Source: Acetobacter malorum (GTDB lineage: Bacteria > Pseudomonadota > Alphaproteobacteria > Acetobacterales > Acetobacteraceae). From it: DNA of 32,440 nt. Where the stretch lies: the NCBI RefSeq assembly GCF_001580615.1, contig NZ_LHZC01000027.1, positions 1 to 32,440 of the forward strand, in the 5' to 3' direction. The stretch's first letter is position 1, and every line of letters starts with the position of its first letter. Both the position numbers and the translations under genes were made by a program. Under the pieces are notes generated by a model. That model had not been told where the DNA came from. It was given only the letters and a program-made list of their open reading frames with translations, and did no database searches. This document shows positions 16,706 to 24,888 of the stretch, piece after piece.

Positions 16706-16867
16706 ATGGTCGATAAAAAAGACAAAAACGGCAAACGACAGATTCAGGAAGAAAATCTGGACGACACTCTGGACGACAGCTTTCCGGCGAGCGATCCGCC
16801 GTCCCACAGTGGGGTGACGGGAGACCGGGACCCTCCGAAAAAACCCGAGAAAACACCGAAGAAATAG
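16706..16867 (+). CDS. Small hydrophilic protein with a SFPASDPPS motif
   Basis: A 53-residue protein with ATG at 16706 and TGAGG about 8 bases upstream. It has a Lys/Asn-rich N-terminus, the acidic core LDDTLDDSFPASDPPS (about 18-33), and a Lys/Pro-rich tail. The core resembles a short motif (LDDSFPASDPP) seen in small uncharacterised proteins of many Proteobacteria, which is the main reason to accept it. The composition suggests a disordered protein. Function is unknown. It stands alone between the permease terminator and a strong hairpin. Confidence 0.75.
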   Translation: MVDKKDKNGKRQIQEENLDDTLDDSFPASDPPSHSGVTGDRDPPKKPEKTPKK

Positions 16868-16882
16868 TCAGGTGCACCGCTG

Positions 16883-16919
16883 TATAATCGGGCTCTTCGC
16901 CAAGAAGGGCTCGATTATA
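16883..16919. repeat. 16-bp stem hairpin after the small protein gene
   Basis: TATAATCGGGCTCTTC (16883-16898) pairs with GAAGGGCTCGATTATA (16904-16919) over 16 positions, two of them G-T wobbles, around a 5-base loop. It starts 15 bases after the stop at 16867. No T tract follows, so it is not a standard terminator. It could protect an RNA 3' end, be a protein-binding site, or be a remnant of a small repeat element. Confidence 0.7.
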
Positions 16920-17027
16920 CTGAGAGTTCCGGGCGTTCTGGCAATGGTGCTTTTGTACTTCGATTTGAGGGCTGGATGTGAGGTGTTCGCTTCAGAAGGT
17001 AATCTTTTCAGAAAAAAACTAATATCA

Positions 17028-17054
17028 AGCAATAAATTTATTGCTCGTTTTTTT
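17028..17054 (+). terminator. AT-rich terminator-like palindrome
   Basis: AGCAATAAATTTATTGCT (17028-17045) is a perfect 18-base palindrome, followed by seven T residues (17048-17054), AA and seven more T. It would form a short AT-rich hairpin with a U tract just before the two paralogous unknown genes. It may end transcription from upstream. Confidence 0.45.
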
Positions 17055-17109
17055 AATTTTTTTAATTAAAATTTAGTAGAAAACCATGCCACGAAGGAAG
17101 GGGAAATTA

Positions 17110-17736
17110 ATGCCTTGGACACAATCTGTATCTGTCCTGCCCTCCGGCTCACAAGGAGTAAAGGTCCGTCACCCCGTGCTTTCGGACGGGCAAGGTACGT
17201 GTATCATGCTGCGCCGGAGTATACCCGGTCCTTTTCTAATCCTTTATTATGACTCTGCTACTGCAAAACTCGATGTGACCCTTTCAAAATCCTCGCATTT
17301 CATGAATGGTCAGAAGGTCACTGTTGTAACGGTTTATCTGAAGTCCGATATTGCTAATGCTCTTCGGCCAGAAGCAAGGGTGCGTCTTGCGCGTCCCCCG
17401 ACATCGGAAGAGTTACTGGAGATTATGACCAACCTGCGTGATGCGCTTTTGGCATGGCCCGGCTTTACGAGTAATGAGGATGGTCCGGTCGCCAATGTCA
17501 TCATGAGTGCTGAGCCGGTTAACTGGTACCAAGCAGAGTTTGAAGCTGAACGCAAGACAGGCTCCCGAGCGTACTGGATTGGAAGTACTGAAATGGGCCT
17601 GAATATTGAGAAAGCGATTGTCGAGCATATCGCTGCTGGCAAACCTTTTCAGATTTCTCAGGAAGAACAGCTTTGGCTCGCGGCGTCCAAGCGTTTTGCA
17701 GATGAAGCGAAAGGGGATGTAAGAATCGTTCTATAA
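17110..17736 (+). CDS. Uncharacterised protein, longer of two tandem paralogs
   Basis: A 208-residue protein of no recognised family, without signal peptide or membrane segment, so probably cytosolic. The N-terminal half (about 20-140) aligns with the next gene: HPVLSDGQGTCIMLRRSIPG, then LILYYD, a TVVTVYLKS strand, and a predicted helix TSEELLEIMTNLRDALLAW. The C-terminal part (about 145-208), including GSRAYWIGSTEMGLNIEKAI and a helical QISQEEQLWLAASKRF, has no counterpart in the partner. I chose ATG 17110 because AAGGGGA lies about 7 bases upstream; an ATG at 17086 is in frame but has no such site. The next gene starts 37 bases after its stop, so the pair is probably one transcript. Confidence 0.75.
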   Translation: MPWTQSVSVLPSGSQGVKVRHPVLSDGQGTCIMLRRSIPGPFLILYYDSATAKLDVTLSKSSHFMNGQKVTVVTVYLKSDIANALRPEARVRLARPPTSEELLEIMTNLRDALLAWPGFTSNEDGPVANVIMSAEPVNWYQAEFEAERKTGSRAYWIGSTEMGLNIEKAIVEHIAAGKPFQISQEEQLWLAASKRFADEAKGDVRIVL

Positions 17737-17773
17737 CTTAGAGCTTTTTTAAGATTGGATAGAGGGGACTTTT

Positions 17774-18205
17774 ATGAAGTGGATATTTGGTAAGGGGATT
17801 ATTGAGCCAGGTGGTGAGGCGGGAAAAGGCTATAAGGCTGCGGTGGAACGGCCGGCTATTGTTTCGGATGATGGGGTTACTATTATGTGGAGAACAACTA
17901 TCCCTGAAGCAAATATTTACACTTTAATTTATCAAAAAAATAGCATGGAAGGTGTTTTTTACATTGAAAATAATTATGTAGAAGACGATATCACGGTTTG
18001 TGTAATAGGAGTTTCTGCGTCTGGACAATATTATAAAATAAAACAGGCGCATGACGGAAGTTTTACGAGGGTATCCTATGCGCCCTCTCTGGAGGAGATC
18101 GAGGATGTGAAGCAGCATCTTCGTGAAGCTCTTCCTTTGTGGAGTCACTCCCCAGAAAGTCCGTTCGGATATCCCCCAGACGGGAAGATGATTGTTACAG
18201 TTTGA
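17774..18205 (+). CDS. Uncharacterised protein, shorter paralog of the preceding gene
   Basis: A 143-residue protein, start ATG at 17774 with GAGGGGA about 6 bases upstream. The shared pattern with the preceding protein is: P.IVSDDG.TIMWRTTIP here against PVLSDGQGTCIMLRRSIP there, TLIYQK against LILYYD, then a Thr-Val strand, and SLEEIEDVKQHLREALPLW against SEELLEIMTNLRDALLAW. The spacing of these blocks is similar, so homology is likely, but identity is low. The gene is clearly more AT-rich than the rest of the window (runs of A and T, AAA and AAT codons), which suggests transfer. No known domain, signal peptide or membrane segment was recognised. Confidence 0.78.
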   Translation: MKWIFGKGIIEPGGEAGKGYKAAVERPAIVSDDGVTIMWRTTIPEANIYTLIYQKNSMEGVFYIENNYVEDDITVCVIGVSASGQYYKIKQAHDGSFTRVSYAPSLEEIEDVKQHLREALPLWSHSPESPFGYPPDGKMIVTV

Positions 18206-18222
18206 TTTAAGGGTTATTTACC

Positions 18223-18254
18223 TACGACGGCAGTCGTCACCGGTTGCCGTCGTA
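18223..18254. terminator. Hairpin between convergent genes, possible terminator
   Basis: TACGACGGCA (18223-18232) pairs perfectly with TGCCGTCGTA (18245-18254) around a 12-base loop. It lies between the unknown gene ending at 18205 and the DUF1275 gene ending at 18273. No T tract on either strand, so termination is only plausible. Confidence 0.45.
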
Positions 18255-18272
18255 CCAGTCTTTGCAACTGTT

Positions 18273-18956
18273 TTAATGCACCGTAATCCGGTCCAGATGC
18301 GCCAGCAGTTTATGTTCACGCACATGCAGCAGTGCGCCTGCGCTGAGGATGGTTCCGGCCGCGATGGCAATGGCGAGTGAAATGCTGTGGCTGGACGTCA
18401 GGGTGCCAATCACAGCCCCCACAAACAGGCTGCTGATGGCGGCCAGCCGACGCCACGTGCCGGGGTTGGTGCCACCGGCAAAAGTGCTGTTATGCGCCAG
18501 TCCATGCAGGAGCATGGTGGCGGCGGGCAGGCTCATATCCGCAACCTTGGCGTGGCGGGTGGCGGAGGTTTGCAGCCCCATGGCAAAGGCCAGCAGGCCG
18601 AGCGTGATATAGGTGCAGCCCGGCGGTTGCGCAGCCCATTCCAGTGCCGTCAGCCCGACAATGGTGCCCACAACCAGCAGAACATCGCCCACGGCAAGGC
18701 GCACGGTGCGGTCCCGCCGCACAAGGCGGCCGCCCGTCAGCGCGCCTAGCAGATACAGGCCAATGGCTTCAAACCCGGAGAGCACCACGCTTTCTGATGT
18801 GGCGATATGCACGGCCATCAGCAGGACGGTCGCGGTCATGTATCCGGCAAAAATCTTCAGGTGCAGCAGGGAAATAGCGTCCAGCATGCCCATGGCCATG
18901 GTTACCAGAATGATGCTGATAACCAGTCGGGGGTCATGTCCTGCACGGGTGCTCAT
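18273..18956 (-). CDS. DUF1275 (YoaK-type) membrane protein
   Basis: A 227-residue inner-membrane protein with about six hydrophobic segments. The family pattern is visible: an N-terminal LDAISLLHLKIFAGYMTATVLLMA and a mid-protein AFAMGLQTSATRH followed by DMSLPAATMLLHGL, matching the MTGN...AMGLQN layout of DUF1275. Start ATG at 18954-18956 with GGAGA 5 bases upstream. Transport has been proposed for the family, but no substrate is established. It lies downstream of putA on the same strand, separated by a hairpin, so it is probably an independent unit. Confidence 0.8.
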   Translation of the reverse strand: MSTRAGHDPRLVISIILVTMAMGMLDAISLLHLKIFAGYMTATVLLMAVHIATSESVVLSGFEAIGLYLLGALTGGRLVRRDRTVRLAVGDVLLVVGTIVGLTALEWAAQPPGCTYITLGLLAFAMGLQTSATRHAKVADMSLPAATMLLHGLAHNSTFAGGTNPGTWRRLAAISSLFVGAVIGTLTSSHSISLAIAIAAGTILSAGALLHVREHKLLAHLDRITVH

Positions 18957-18997
18957 AGGGTCTCCACTTAAAAGATAAACAGGGGAAGAGATCGGGG

Positions 18998-19030
18998 AAG
19001 CCGGGCGTCATATCACTATTCGCCCGGCTT
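18998..19030 (-). terminator. Terminator-like hairpin after putA
   Basis: AAGCCGGGCG (18998-19007) pairs perfectly with CGCCCGGCTT (19021-19030) around a 13-base loop. It starts about 50 bases past the putA stop on the minus strand. The T tract is short, so efficiency is uncertain. Confidence 0.6.
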
Positions 19031-19081
19031 GTGTTGAGTCTCTTGCCTGCGTTGTCCGGAGTGCAGGGATAAGCGCAGGGC

Positions 19082-22000
19082 TTAGCCCAGCGCCATCAGG
19101 CTGGCATTGCCGCCTGCCGCAGTGGTGTTGATGCTGCGGCACTGCTCTTCCACCACGCTTTCCGGCGCAGGCAGGCCAGCTGCCGTCAGCCATGCGGAGG
19201 CAATCGGGCGGTCACTGGTGCTTAGCGCCTTGCGGGCTTCGGCAAACACGGCGTCATCCTGTTCCCCCAGCACAATGGCGCAGGGTTCTTCCTTGGCCGA
19301 GGTGACGGGGCGGATGACCAGTTGCAGCGCATCCGGCAGGGAGGCGATCCACCCGGTCAGGCTGCTGTCTGCCAGAACAAGAGCCGCGTTATCCCCGGAC
19401 AGCGCCAGAGAAATCTGGTCATACAAACCAGCTTTTGTCTGGGCGATGCACAGAATGTTGCCGCGCCGCGTCAGGCTGTAGAGGTTGCTTTCCCCCACCG
19501 GGCCGGGGAGGGTGATCTGCCCGCCCACCAGTGTCTGGCGCGTAAGGGCGGCTGCCGTGCAGGCCGCTTTGCTCTCACCCTGTTCGCGCAGCCAGTCCGT
19601 CCAGCTTGCCATGGTGGCGGGAATACGCCCGCGCACCAGCGGCGGCAGGGCCGGAGCCTGTGCCAGTAGGCGGCGCAGAATGAGCGGACCACCCGCCTTG
19701 GGGCCGGTGCCGGACAGGCCACGCCCGCCAAACGGCTGCACACCGACCACAGCCCCAATGGTGTTGCGGTTGACGTAGAGGTTGCCGGCATCAATGCGCG
19801 AGAGCACATGCTGCACGGTGGATTCAATGCGGGTGTGCAGGCCAAAGGTCAGGCCGTAGTCTGTCTCATTAATGGTGGAAATCACAGTGTCCAGTGTGCT
19901 GCGGGAATAGCGCAGAACGTGGAGCACGGGGCCAAAGACTTCCGGGCCAATCTCGCGGATATTGGCGACTTCAATCAGCGTGGGGGCCACAAAGCTGCCG
20001 TTGGCGCACTGTTCTGGCAGAGGCAGCGCATAAACCGGGGCTTTTTTCTGGCGGAACTCTTCAACGTGTTTGGTAATGCCCTCAGCCGCTTCTGCCGTAA
20101 TAACCGGACCAACATCGGTGGAAAGCAGAGCGGGGTTGCCAAGGCGCAGTTCCCGCATGGCGCCGCGCAGCATGGTCAGCACATGCTCGGCACAATCTTC
20201 CTGCACGCACAGCACGCGCAGGGCGGAGCAACGCTGCCCGGCGCTATCAAACGCGGAGGCGACCACATCCATCACCACCTGTTCGGCCAGAGCGGAGGAA
20301 TCCACAATCATGGCGTTCTGGCCACCGGTTTCCGCAATAAACGGCACCGGCTGGCCGGTATGGGTGCGGCGGCCTTCAAGCTGACGGTTGATGATCTGGG
20401 CCACGACGGTGGAACCGGTGAACATCACGCCGGAAACGCGGTCATCCCCCACCAGTGCTGCCCCAATGTCGCCTTCACCCGGCAGCAGTTGCAGGGCAGC
20501 ATCGGGCACTCCGGCGTCCCGCAGGATACGCACAGCAAGGGCGGCAATCAGCGGGGTTTCTTCCGCCGGTTTGGCCAGCACCACGTTGCCAGCGGCAAGG
20601 GCTGCGGCAATCTGGCCGAGGAAGATAGCCAGCGGGAAGTTCCACGGGCTGATACAGGCCACTACACCCAGCGGGGTATGGGTGGCGTTGTCAAAATCCC
20701 GGGCAGTGGTGGCGGCGTAATAGCGGAGGAAGTCGACTGCTTCCCGCACTTCCGCCACACCGTTTGGCAGGGATTTCCCGGCTTCGCGGGAGAGCAGGGC
20801 CAGCAGTTCATCCCGGTGGGTTTCAAGGCTGTCAGACGCTTTGACCAGAATATCCGCACGCGCCTGCGGGGTAAGATCGGACCAGCTTGCCTGCCCTTTA
20901 ATGGCAGCGGCGGCGGCCTTTTTCACGATATCCGGGGTGGCGTATTGAACTGTTCCCACCACATCGCCCCGGTCGGACGGATTAGTGACGGGCTGTGTTT
21001 TTTTGCCGGGTTTGACGCCAACCACCATGGGGGCGGCCTGCCAGGGGCCGGAGGCTTTGGTCAGGCCGTCCAGCAGGTCGGACAGCACGCTGTCATCCGC
21101 CAGATCCGTCCCCGCAGAGTTGCGGCGTTCGGCCCCAAACAGGGCTGGCGGTTTGCGAATATCGGGGTGGGATGCGCCATACGGTGTAAAGTTGTGCGCG
21201 ACCTGAATGGGGTCTTCCACCAGACTTGCAACCGGAATGGCCGGGTCACCAATCTGGTTGACGAAGGAGGAGTTCGCACCGTTTTCCAGCAGGCGACGCA
21301 CCAGATACGCCAGAAGCGTTTCATGCGTGCCGACGGGCGCGTAAATACGGGCCGGGCGGTTGAGTTTGTCAGCGCCAACAACCTGTTTGTAAAGCGGTTC
21401 CCCCATGCCGTGCAGACACTGGAATTCATAGGAGCCGACTTCAAATTTTTCGCCTGCCAGTGTGTAAATGGTGGCCAGCGTGCGGGCGTTATGGGTCGCA
21501 AACTGCGGGAAAATGACATCCCGTGCGTTCAGCAGTTTGCGCGCGCAGGCAATATAGCTGATGTCCGTGTGGGCTTTGCGGGTATAGACAGGGAAGTCTG
21601 TCAGGCCTTCAACCTGTCCCTTTTTAATTTCGCTGTCCCAGTAAGCGCCTTTAACCAGACGCACCATGATGCGGCGGTTGCTGCGGCGGGCGAGGTCGAT
21701 AATGTAATCCAGCACATACGGGCAGCGTTTACCGTAAGTCTGCACCACAAAGCCAATGCCGTTCCAGCCTTCCAGACCCGGCGTGTGGCACAGGGCTTCC
21801 AGCAGATCGAGCGAGACGTCCAGACGCTCGGTTTCCTCGGCATCAATATTCAGGCCGATGTCATATTTGCGGGCCAGCAGGGTGAGTTCCTGCACAACCG
21901 GCAGCAGTTCCGTCATCACCCGTTCATGCTGCGCGCGGGCATAACGCGGATGCAGGGCGGAGAGCTTGATGGAAATACCGGGGCGCTCATAGACATTGGC

Positions 22001-22717
22001 ACCCTGCGCGCTCCGGCCAATGGCTTGAATGGCGGTCAGGTAATCCTGCTTGTAACGCTCGGCATCGTGCGCGGTGAGGGCTGCTTCCCCCAGCATGTCA
22101 TAGGAATAGGAAAAGCCGAGCGCTTCCAGCTTGCCGCTGTTGGCGCGGGCTTTTTCAATGGTTTCCCCCAGCACAAACTGCTCGCCCATCATGCGCATGG
22201 CGGCATCGACGGCCTTGCGGATGACCGGCTTGGTGCCACGGCTGACAAAACCGAGCAGGGCGGATTTCAGGCTGTTGTCATCCTGCGGGGTGACGAGCTT
22301 GCCCGTTACGGCCAGCCCCCATGCGGCGGCATTGGCAAAAATCGGCGTGCTGCGGGAGATGTGGGAGAGCCAGTCGCCCTCGCCAATCTTGTCACGGATC
22401 AGCGCATCACGCGTTGCGGTATCGGGGATGCGCAGCAGGGCTTCTGCCAGACACATCAGCGCCACGCCCTCGGCTGAGGAAAGAGCGAACTCCTGCACCA
22501 GACTTTCCACAATACCGGGGTTACGTTCCGCCCGGAGGGAGGTGGCCAGACCGGCGGCAAGGTCGGTCACGCGTTTGCCGTCTTCTGCCGTCAGCGTGGC
22601 GTCGGGCGTCAGAGCCGCCACGCAATGCTCTTCCGGTTGGCGCATGGCCTGGATAATCGCCTGACGCAGCGGGCTTCGGGAGGCGAATGCAGGCGCAAAA
22701 GAGTCAGATAAGGACAT
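19082..22717 (-). CDS. putA: Bifunctional proline dehydrogenase / L-glutamate gamma-semialdehyde dehydrogenase
   Basis: Converts proline to glutamate in two channelled steps, passing electrons from FAD to the quinone pool and then reducing NAD. In 1211 residues: the proline dehydrogenase barrel (about 200-490) has KLSALHPRY, MVRLVKGAYWDSEIK, FATHN and YLVRRLLENGANSSF. The aldehyde dehydrogenase part (about 570-1020) has SPWNFPLAIF, FTGST, Glu796 in ETGGQN and catalytic Cys830 in SAGQRCSALR. A further C-terminal region follows, as in long PutA forms. The N-terminus lacks the ribbon-helix-helix DNA-binding domain of E. coli PutA, so it should not repress itself; a GntR-type regulator is encoded upstream instead. 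A palindrome overlaps its likely promoter. Confidence 0.95.
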   Translation of the reverse strand: MSLSDSFAPAFASRSPLRQAIIQAMRQPEEHCVAALTPDATLTAEDGKRVTDLAAGLATSLRAERNPGIVESLVQEFALSSAEGVALMCLAEALLRIPDTATRDALIRDKIGEGDWLSHISRSTPIFANAAAWGLAVTGKLVTPQDDNSLKSALLGFVSRGTKPVIRKAVDAAMRMMGEQFVLGETIEKARANSGKLEALGFSYSYDMLGEAALTAHDAERYKQDYLTAIQAIGRSAQGANVYERPGISIKLSALHPRYARAQHERVMTELLPVVQELTLLARKYDIGLNIDAEETERLDVSLDLLEALCHTPGLEGWNGIGFVVQTYGKRCPYVLDYIIDLARRSNRRIMVRLVKGAYWDSEIKKGQVEGLTDFPVYTRKAHTDISYIACARKLLNARDVIFPQFATHNARTLATIYTLAGEKFEVGSYEFQCLHGMGEPLYKQVVGADKLNRPARIYAPVGTHETLLAYLVRRLLENGANSSFVNQIGDPAIPVASLVEDPIQVAHNFTPYGASHPDIRKPPALFGAERRNSAGTDLADDSVLSDLLDGLTKASGPWQAAPMVVGVKPGKKTQPVTNPSDRGDVVGTVQYATPDIVKKAAAAAIKGQASWSDLTPQARADILVKASDSLETHRDELLALLSREAGKSLPNGVAEVREAVDFLRYYAATTARDFDNATHTPLGVVACISPWNFPLAIFLGQIAAALAAGNVVLAKPAEETPLIAALAVRILRDAGVPDAALQLLPGEGDIGAALVGDDRVSGVMFTGSTVVAQIINRQLEGRRTHTGQPVPFIAETGGQNAMIVDSSALAEQVVMDVVASAFDSAGQRCSALRVLCVQEDCAEHVLTMLRGAMRELRLGNPALLSTDVGPVITAEAAEGITKHVEEFRQKKAPVYALPLPEQCANGSFVAPTLIEVANIREIGPEVFGPVLHVLRYSRSTLDTVISTINETDYGLTFGLHTRIESTVQHVLSRIDAGNLYVNRNTIGAVVGVQPFGGRGLSGTGPKAGGPLILRRLLAQAPALPPLVRGRIPATMASWTDWLREQGESKAACTAAALTRQTLVGGQITLPGPVGESNLYSLTRRGNILCIAQTKAGLYDQISLALSGDNAALVLADSSLTGWIASLPDALQLVIRPVTSAKEEPCAIVLGEQDDAVFAEARKALSTSDRPIASAWLTAAGLPAPESVVEEQCRSINTTAAGGNASLMALG

Positions 22718-22810
22718 GGCATGAATTCCGAACAGGACAAGCCTGACTTCACTGGCTGCGGGGAGACTCAGGAAGTTTTGGCTTCACAACGATTTTTCCT
22801 CGTTACACGA

Positions 22811-22839
22811 TATTATATGATTTGCAAAATCATATAATA
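22811..22839. promoter_or_regulatory. Palindromic operator overlapping the putA promoter
   Basis: TATTATATGATTT (22811-22823) and AAATCATATAATA (22827-22839) are perfect inverted arms around GCA. On the minus strand TATAAT (22817-22812) can be the putA -10, with TTATTA (22840-22835) as a weak -35 at 17 bases, so the palindrome covers the core promoter. The GntR/FCD gene upstream is the natural candidate to bind it. The symmetry is seen directly; the binding partner is inferred. Confidence 0.6.
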
Positions 22840-23057
22840 AGAGAATGGCTAAGAGGATGATTTCGCCTGATTTCTGCGGAATGTGGCGGTGTTCAGACTC
22901 GTGTGCGTTGCGCAGTTTTATGCGGGCGCACGCCATAAGACGGCATGCATACAGCCCGGATCGGCACGACCGCTGTGCGGAGTTTTTAGAAAATAAGTCG
23001 GGTGGGCGCTGTAAAGAGCGTTACAGGCAGCCTTTAACAGTGCAGCCTGTGGGCTAT

Positions 23058-23762
23058 TCAGCCGGCTTCGTCCAGACCGTTTTTGTTGCGGAAGACCTCG
23101 GCGGAAATATGGGCGGCTTCCAGAATATGCTCGCGCGTGAGGCGGGCAGCGAGTTCGGCATCGCGGGCGCGGCAGGCTTTCATAATAGCCAGATGCTCTG
23201 CGTCGGTCACGGTCTTGCGGCCTTCCAGCACCAGATGCCCGCGAATGTAGCGGTCCAGCCGGTTGTGCAGGTCGTCAATCATTTCCAGCAGGCGGGGTTT
23301 GCGGGCGGCGGCATAAATCGCGTTGTGGAAAGCCCGGTTCAGCGCGCCGGAAGGGCGGGTGGTGTCCGGGTTGCGGGTGCCTTCCACAAAGGCCTCATAG
23401 GCATCTTCTATATGGGCAAGGTCTACGCGGGTCAGGTTCGCGACGGCATCCCGCGCCGCCTGCTCTTCCAGCAGGGCGCGGATTTGCGAGTATTCCAGAA
23501 TGTCCGCCGCATCCAGCCCCATGACCATGGCACCCCGGTTGGGCTGGAAGGTCACTAGCCCTTCGGCTTCCAGATGCTTCAGGGCTTCCCGCACGGGAAT
23601 AATGCTGACGCCAAAGCCTGCGGCGAGTTCGGACTGCGGGAGTGGCTGCCCCGCGCGCAGGCTATCCGCCAGAATGGCTTTGCGCAGAGCGTCGCAAATG
23701 GTTTCCGATGCCTTACCGTGGCCTGCAAACTCGGTCTGGTGAAAAAGACTGGCCGGCAGCAT
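23058..23762 (-). CDS. GntR-family transcriptional regulator, FCD (FadR) subfamily
   Basis: A 234-residue DNA-binding regulator. The N-terminal winged helix (about 18-80) has LRAGQPLPQSELAAGFGVS and VREALKHLEAEGLV, the GntR recognition region. The C-terminal all-helical FCD domain (about 90-225) has candidate metal or ligand histidines at His146 (LNRAFHNAIY), His190 (DAEHLAIM) and His212 (TREHIL). FCD regulators usually sense organic acids or amino acid derivatives. Start ATG at 23760-23762 with GGGAG about 9 bases upstream. It lies just upstream of putA on the same strand and may control it through the palindrome at 22811-22839, with proline or a catabolite as a possible effector. Confidence 0.88.
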   Translation of the reverse strand: MLPASLFHQTEFAGHGKASETICDALRKAILADSLRAGQPLPQSELAAGFGVSIIPVREALKHLEAEGLVTFQPNRGAMVMGLDAADILEYSQIRALLEEQAARDAVANLTRVDLAHIEDAYEAFVEGTRNPDTTRPSGALNRAFHNAIYAAARKPRLLEMIDDLHNRLDRYIRGHLVLEGRKTVTDAEHLAIMKACRARDAELAARLTREHILEAAHISAEVFRNKNGLDEAG

Positions 23763-24312
23763 GGACGACGGCTCCCTTCAGATCGTTTCTGACTCGTGAC
23801 TATCTATCATAGCCAGCAGAGGCCTTCTGTCCAATCAGTTTGCATAAAGCTGCCGGAACAGGGGGTTGGGGCCTTTGGTCACACTATCGTGAACGGCACG
23901 GAAGGGGCGGTGGGCATGGTTTGGCGTGTGGGGCTAGGTGGGGGTGCCAGGGGCTAACAGAGGATCTGGCGCAGTCCTTCGGGGTGTTGCGATGGGCAGA
24001 GTGGTCTGGCGGACAAAGCGGAGGGTTCTGCTTTGGGGATAAGGCCAAAAGCGCCTCTCTCATCAAGGTGTTTTGTTATCAGATCAAAAATGAGCATGGT
24101 GGGGAGGCTAAGCGGAATGGCGGTTCCTCGCCTGCCATGTGGCCAGTAAAAGGCAGGCGGACGGGCCACTTTTTGATCCGGTTGCGCTGCGCACTTGTCA
24201 GAAAGCAGAGGATTATCTGTGGTCTGCCATGCTCTTGGTGCGCAGGGGGCTGGCTTGATCTTTCCTGAATTTGCAGGCCAGTTTGGCGCATATTCCGCTA
24301 GGGAGATTCTGA
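23763..24312. other. Intergenic stretch of 550 bases without a supported gene
   Basis: Between the divergent GntR gene and the DUF2501-like gene. Open frames here (for example 23840-24268 plus) are rich in Gly, Trp and Arg, lack a ribosome-binding site and resemble no family. I see no repeat, tRNA or convincing promoter. It could hold a small RNA or a decayed gene. Confidence 0.5.
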
Positions 24313-24765
24313 ATGAAACTGATTTCCGTACGTGCCCTGTCGGCGCTTGCTGTTACGACTATGCTGGCCGGCGCGCCGCTTTTTGCACATGCTGCCGATA
24401 CCCCGGCTCCTGTCTCCAAAGGGGGCGAGCAGGCTGAATCTGGTGGCAAAACGGCGCAGCTGACCGATACGGACCTGTCCGGTTATGTTGGTTCCATCGA
24501 CCCGGCTGAAGTGGGTGGCCTGCTGAACTATTGTACGCAGGGCAACTACGTTCCTGATTATGACGACGCCTTTAAGGTGCTGCAGTCCTATAATCAGAAA
24601 ACCAACGCCGTGCCGGACGGTCAGGAAGGCAACATGTTCTACGCACGTGGGACAGCAGGCCAGCTGCAGGCCAATGGCAAGACCTATTCCATTGCCACCT
24701 CCAGCATTCCTGTGCGCCAGAAGACCTGTAAGGCTGTTCTGGATCGCGCCAAAGCCGCTCTGTAA
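24313..24765 (+). CDS. Secreted DUF2501-like (YjjA-type) protein
   Basis: A 150-residue protein with a clear signal peptide cleaved near residue 27 (AHA|ADT), so periplasmic or secreted. The mature part has a GGLLNYCTQGNYV block (Cys74) and a C-terminal Cys139 (VRQKTCKAVLDRA), which may form a disulfide. The layout NYC..NY followed by a C-terminal Cys helix resembles DUF2501/YjjA, a family of unknown role; similarity is judged by eye. Start ATG at 24313 with AGGGAGA upstream. A terminator follows, so it is a single-gene unit. Confidence 0.7.
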   Translation: MKLISVRALSALAVTTMLAGAPLFAHAADTPAPVSKGGEQAESGGKTAQLTDTDLSGYVGSIDPAEVGGLLNYCTQGNYVPDYDDAFKVLQSYNQKTNAVPDGQEGNMFYARGTAGQLQANGKTYSIATSSIPVRQKTCKAVLDRAKAAL

Positions 24766-24836
24766 GGCATCGCCTTATCTCTCTTCTGCGGTGAGGGGTT
24801 CTGCCTCTCAGCCCGGAAAGACAGGGGGTTTGCAGG

Positions 24837-24867
24837 AAGGTCAGTCGCATCGCGGCTGGCCTTTTTT
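24837..24867 (+). terminator. Rho-independent terminator after the DUF2501-like gene
   Basis: AAGGTCAGTCGC (24837-24848) pairs with GCGGCTGGCCTT (24852-24863) with two G-T wobbles and a 3-base loop, followed by T residues to 24867. Confidence 0.85.
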
Positions 24868-24888
24868 GTGTTGTAATGACCAAAGTTT

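Noticed and set aside
16872..17069. Open frame of 65 codons after the small protein gene
   Set aside because: It would begin with GTG without a ribosome-binding site, run through the 16-bp hairpin and end inside the T tract of the AT-rich palindrome.
19808..22477. Open frame of 889 codons on the plus strand, antisense to putA
   Set aside because: It is the mirror of a high-GC gene. The protein is rich in Gly, His, Gln and Arg, shows no family motif and has no ribosome-binding site, whereas PutA motifs on the other strand are complete.
22845..23558. Open frame of 237 codons on the plus strand between putA and the regulator
   Set aside because: Most of it is antisense to the GntR/FCD gene, and the remainder has no protein-like features or ribosome-binding site.
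23840..24268. Open frame of 142 codons in the gap before the DUF2501-like gene
   Set aside because: Gly/Trp/Arg-rich with no family resemblance and no ribosome-binding site; treated as non-coding.
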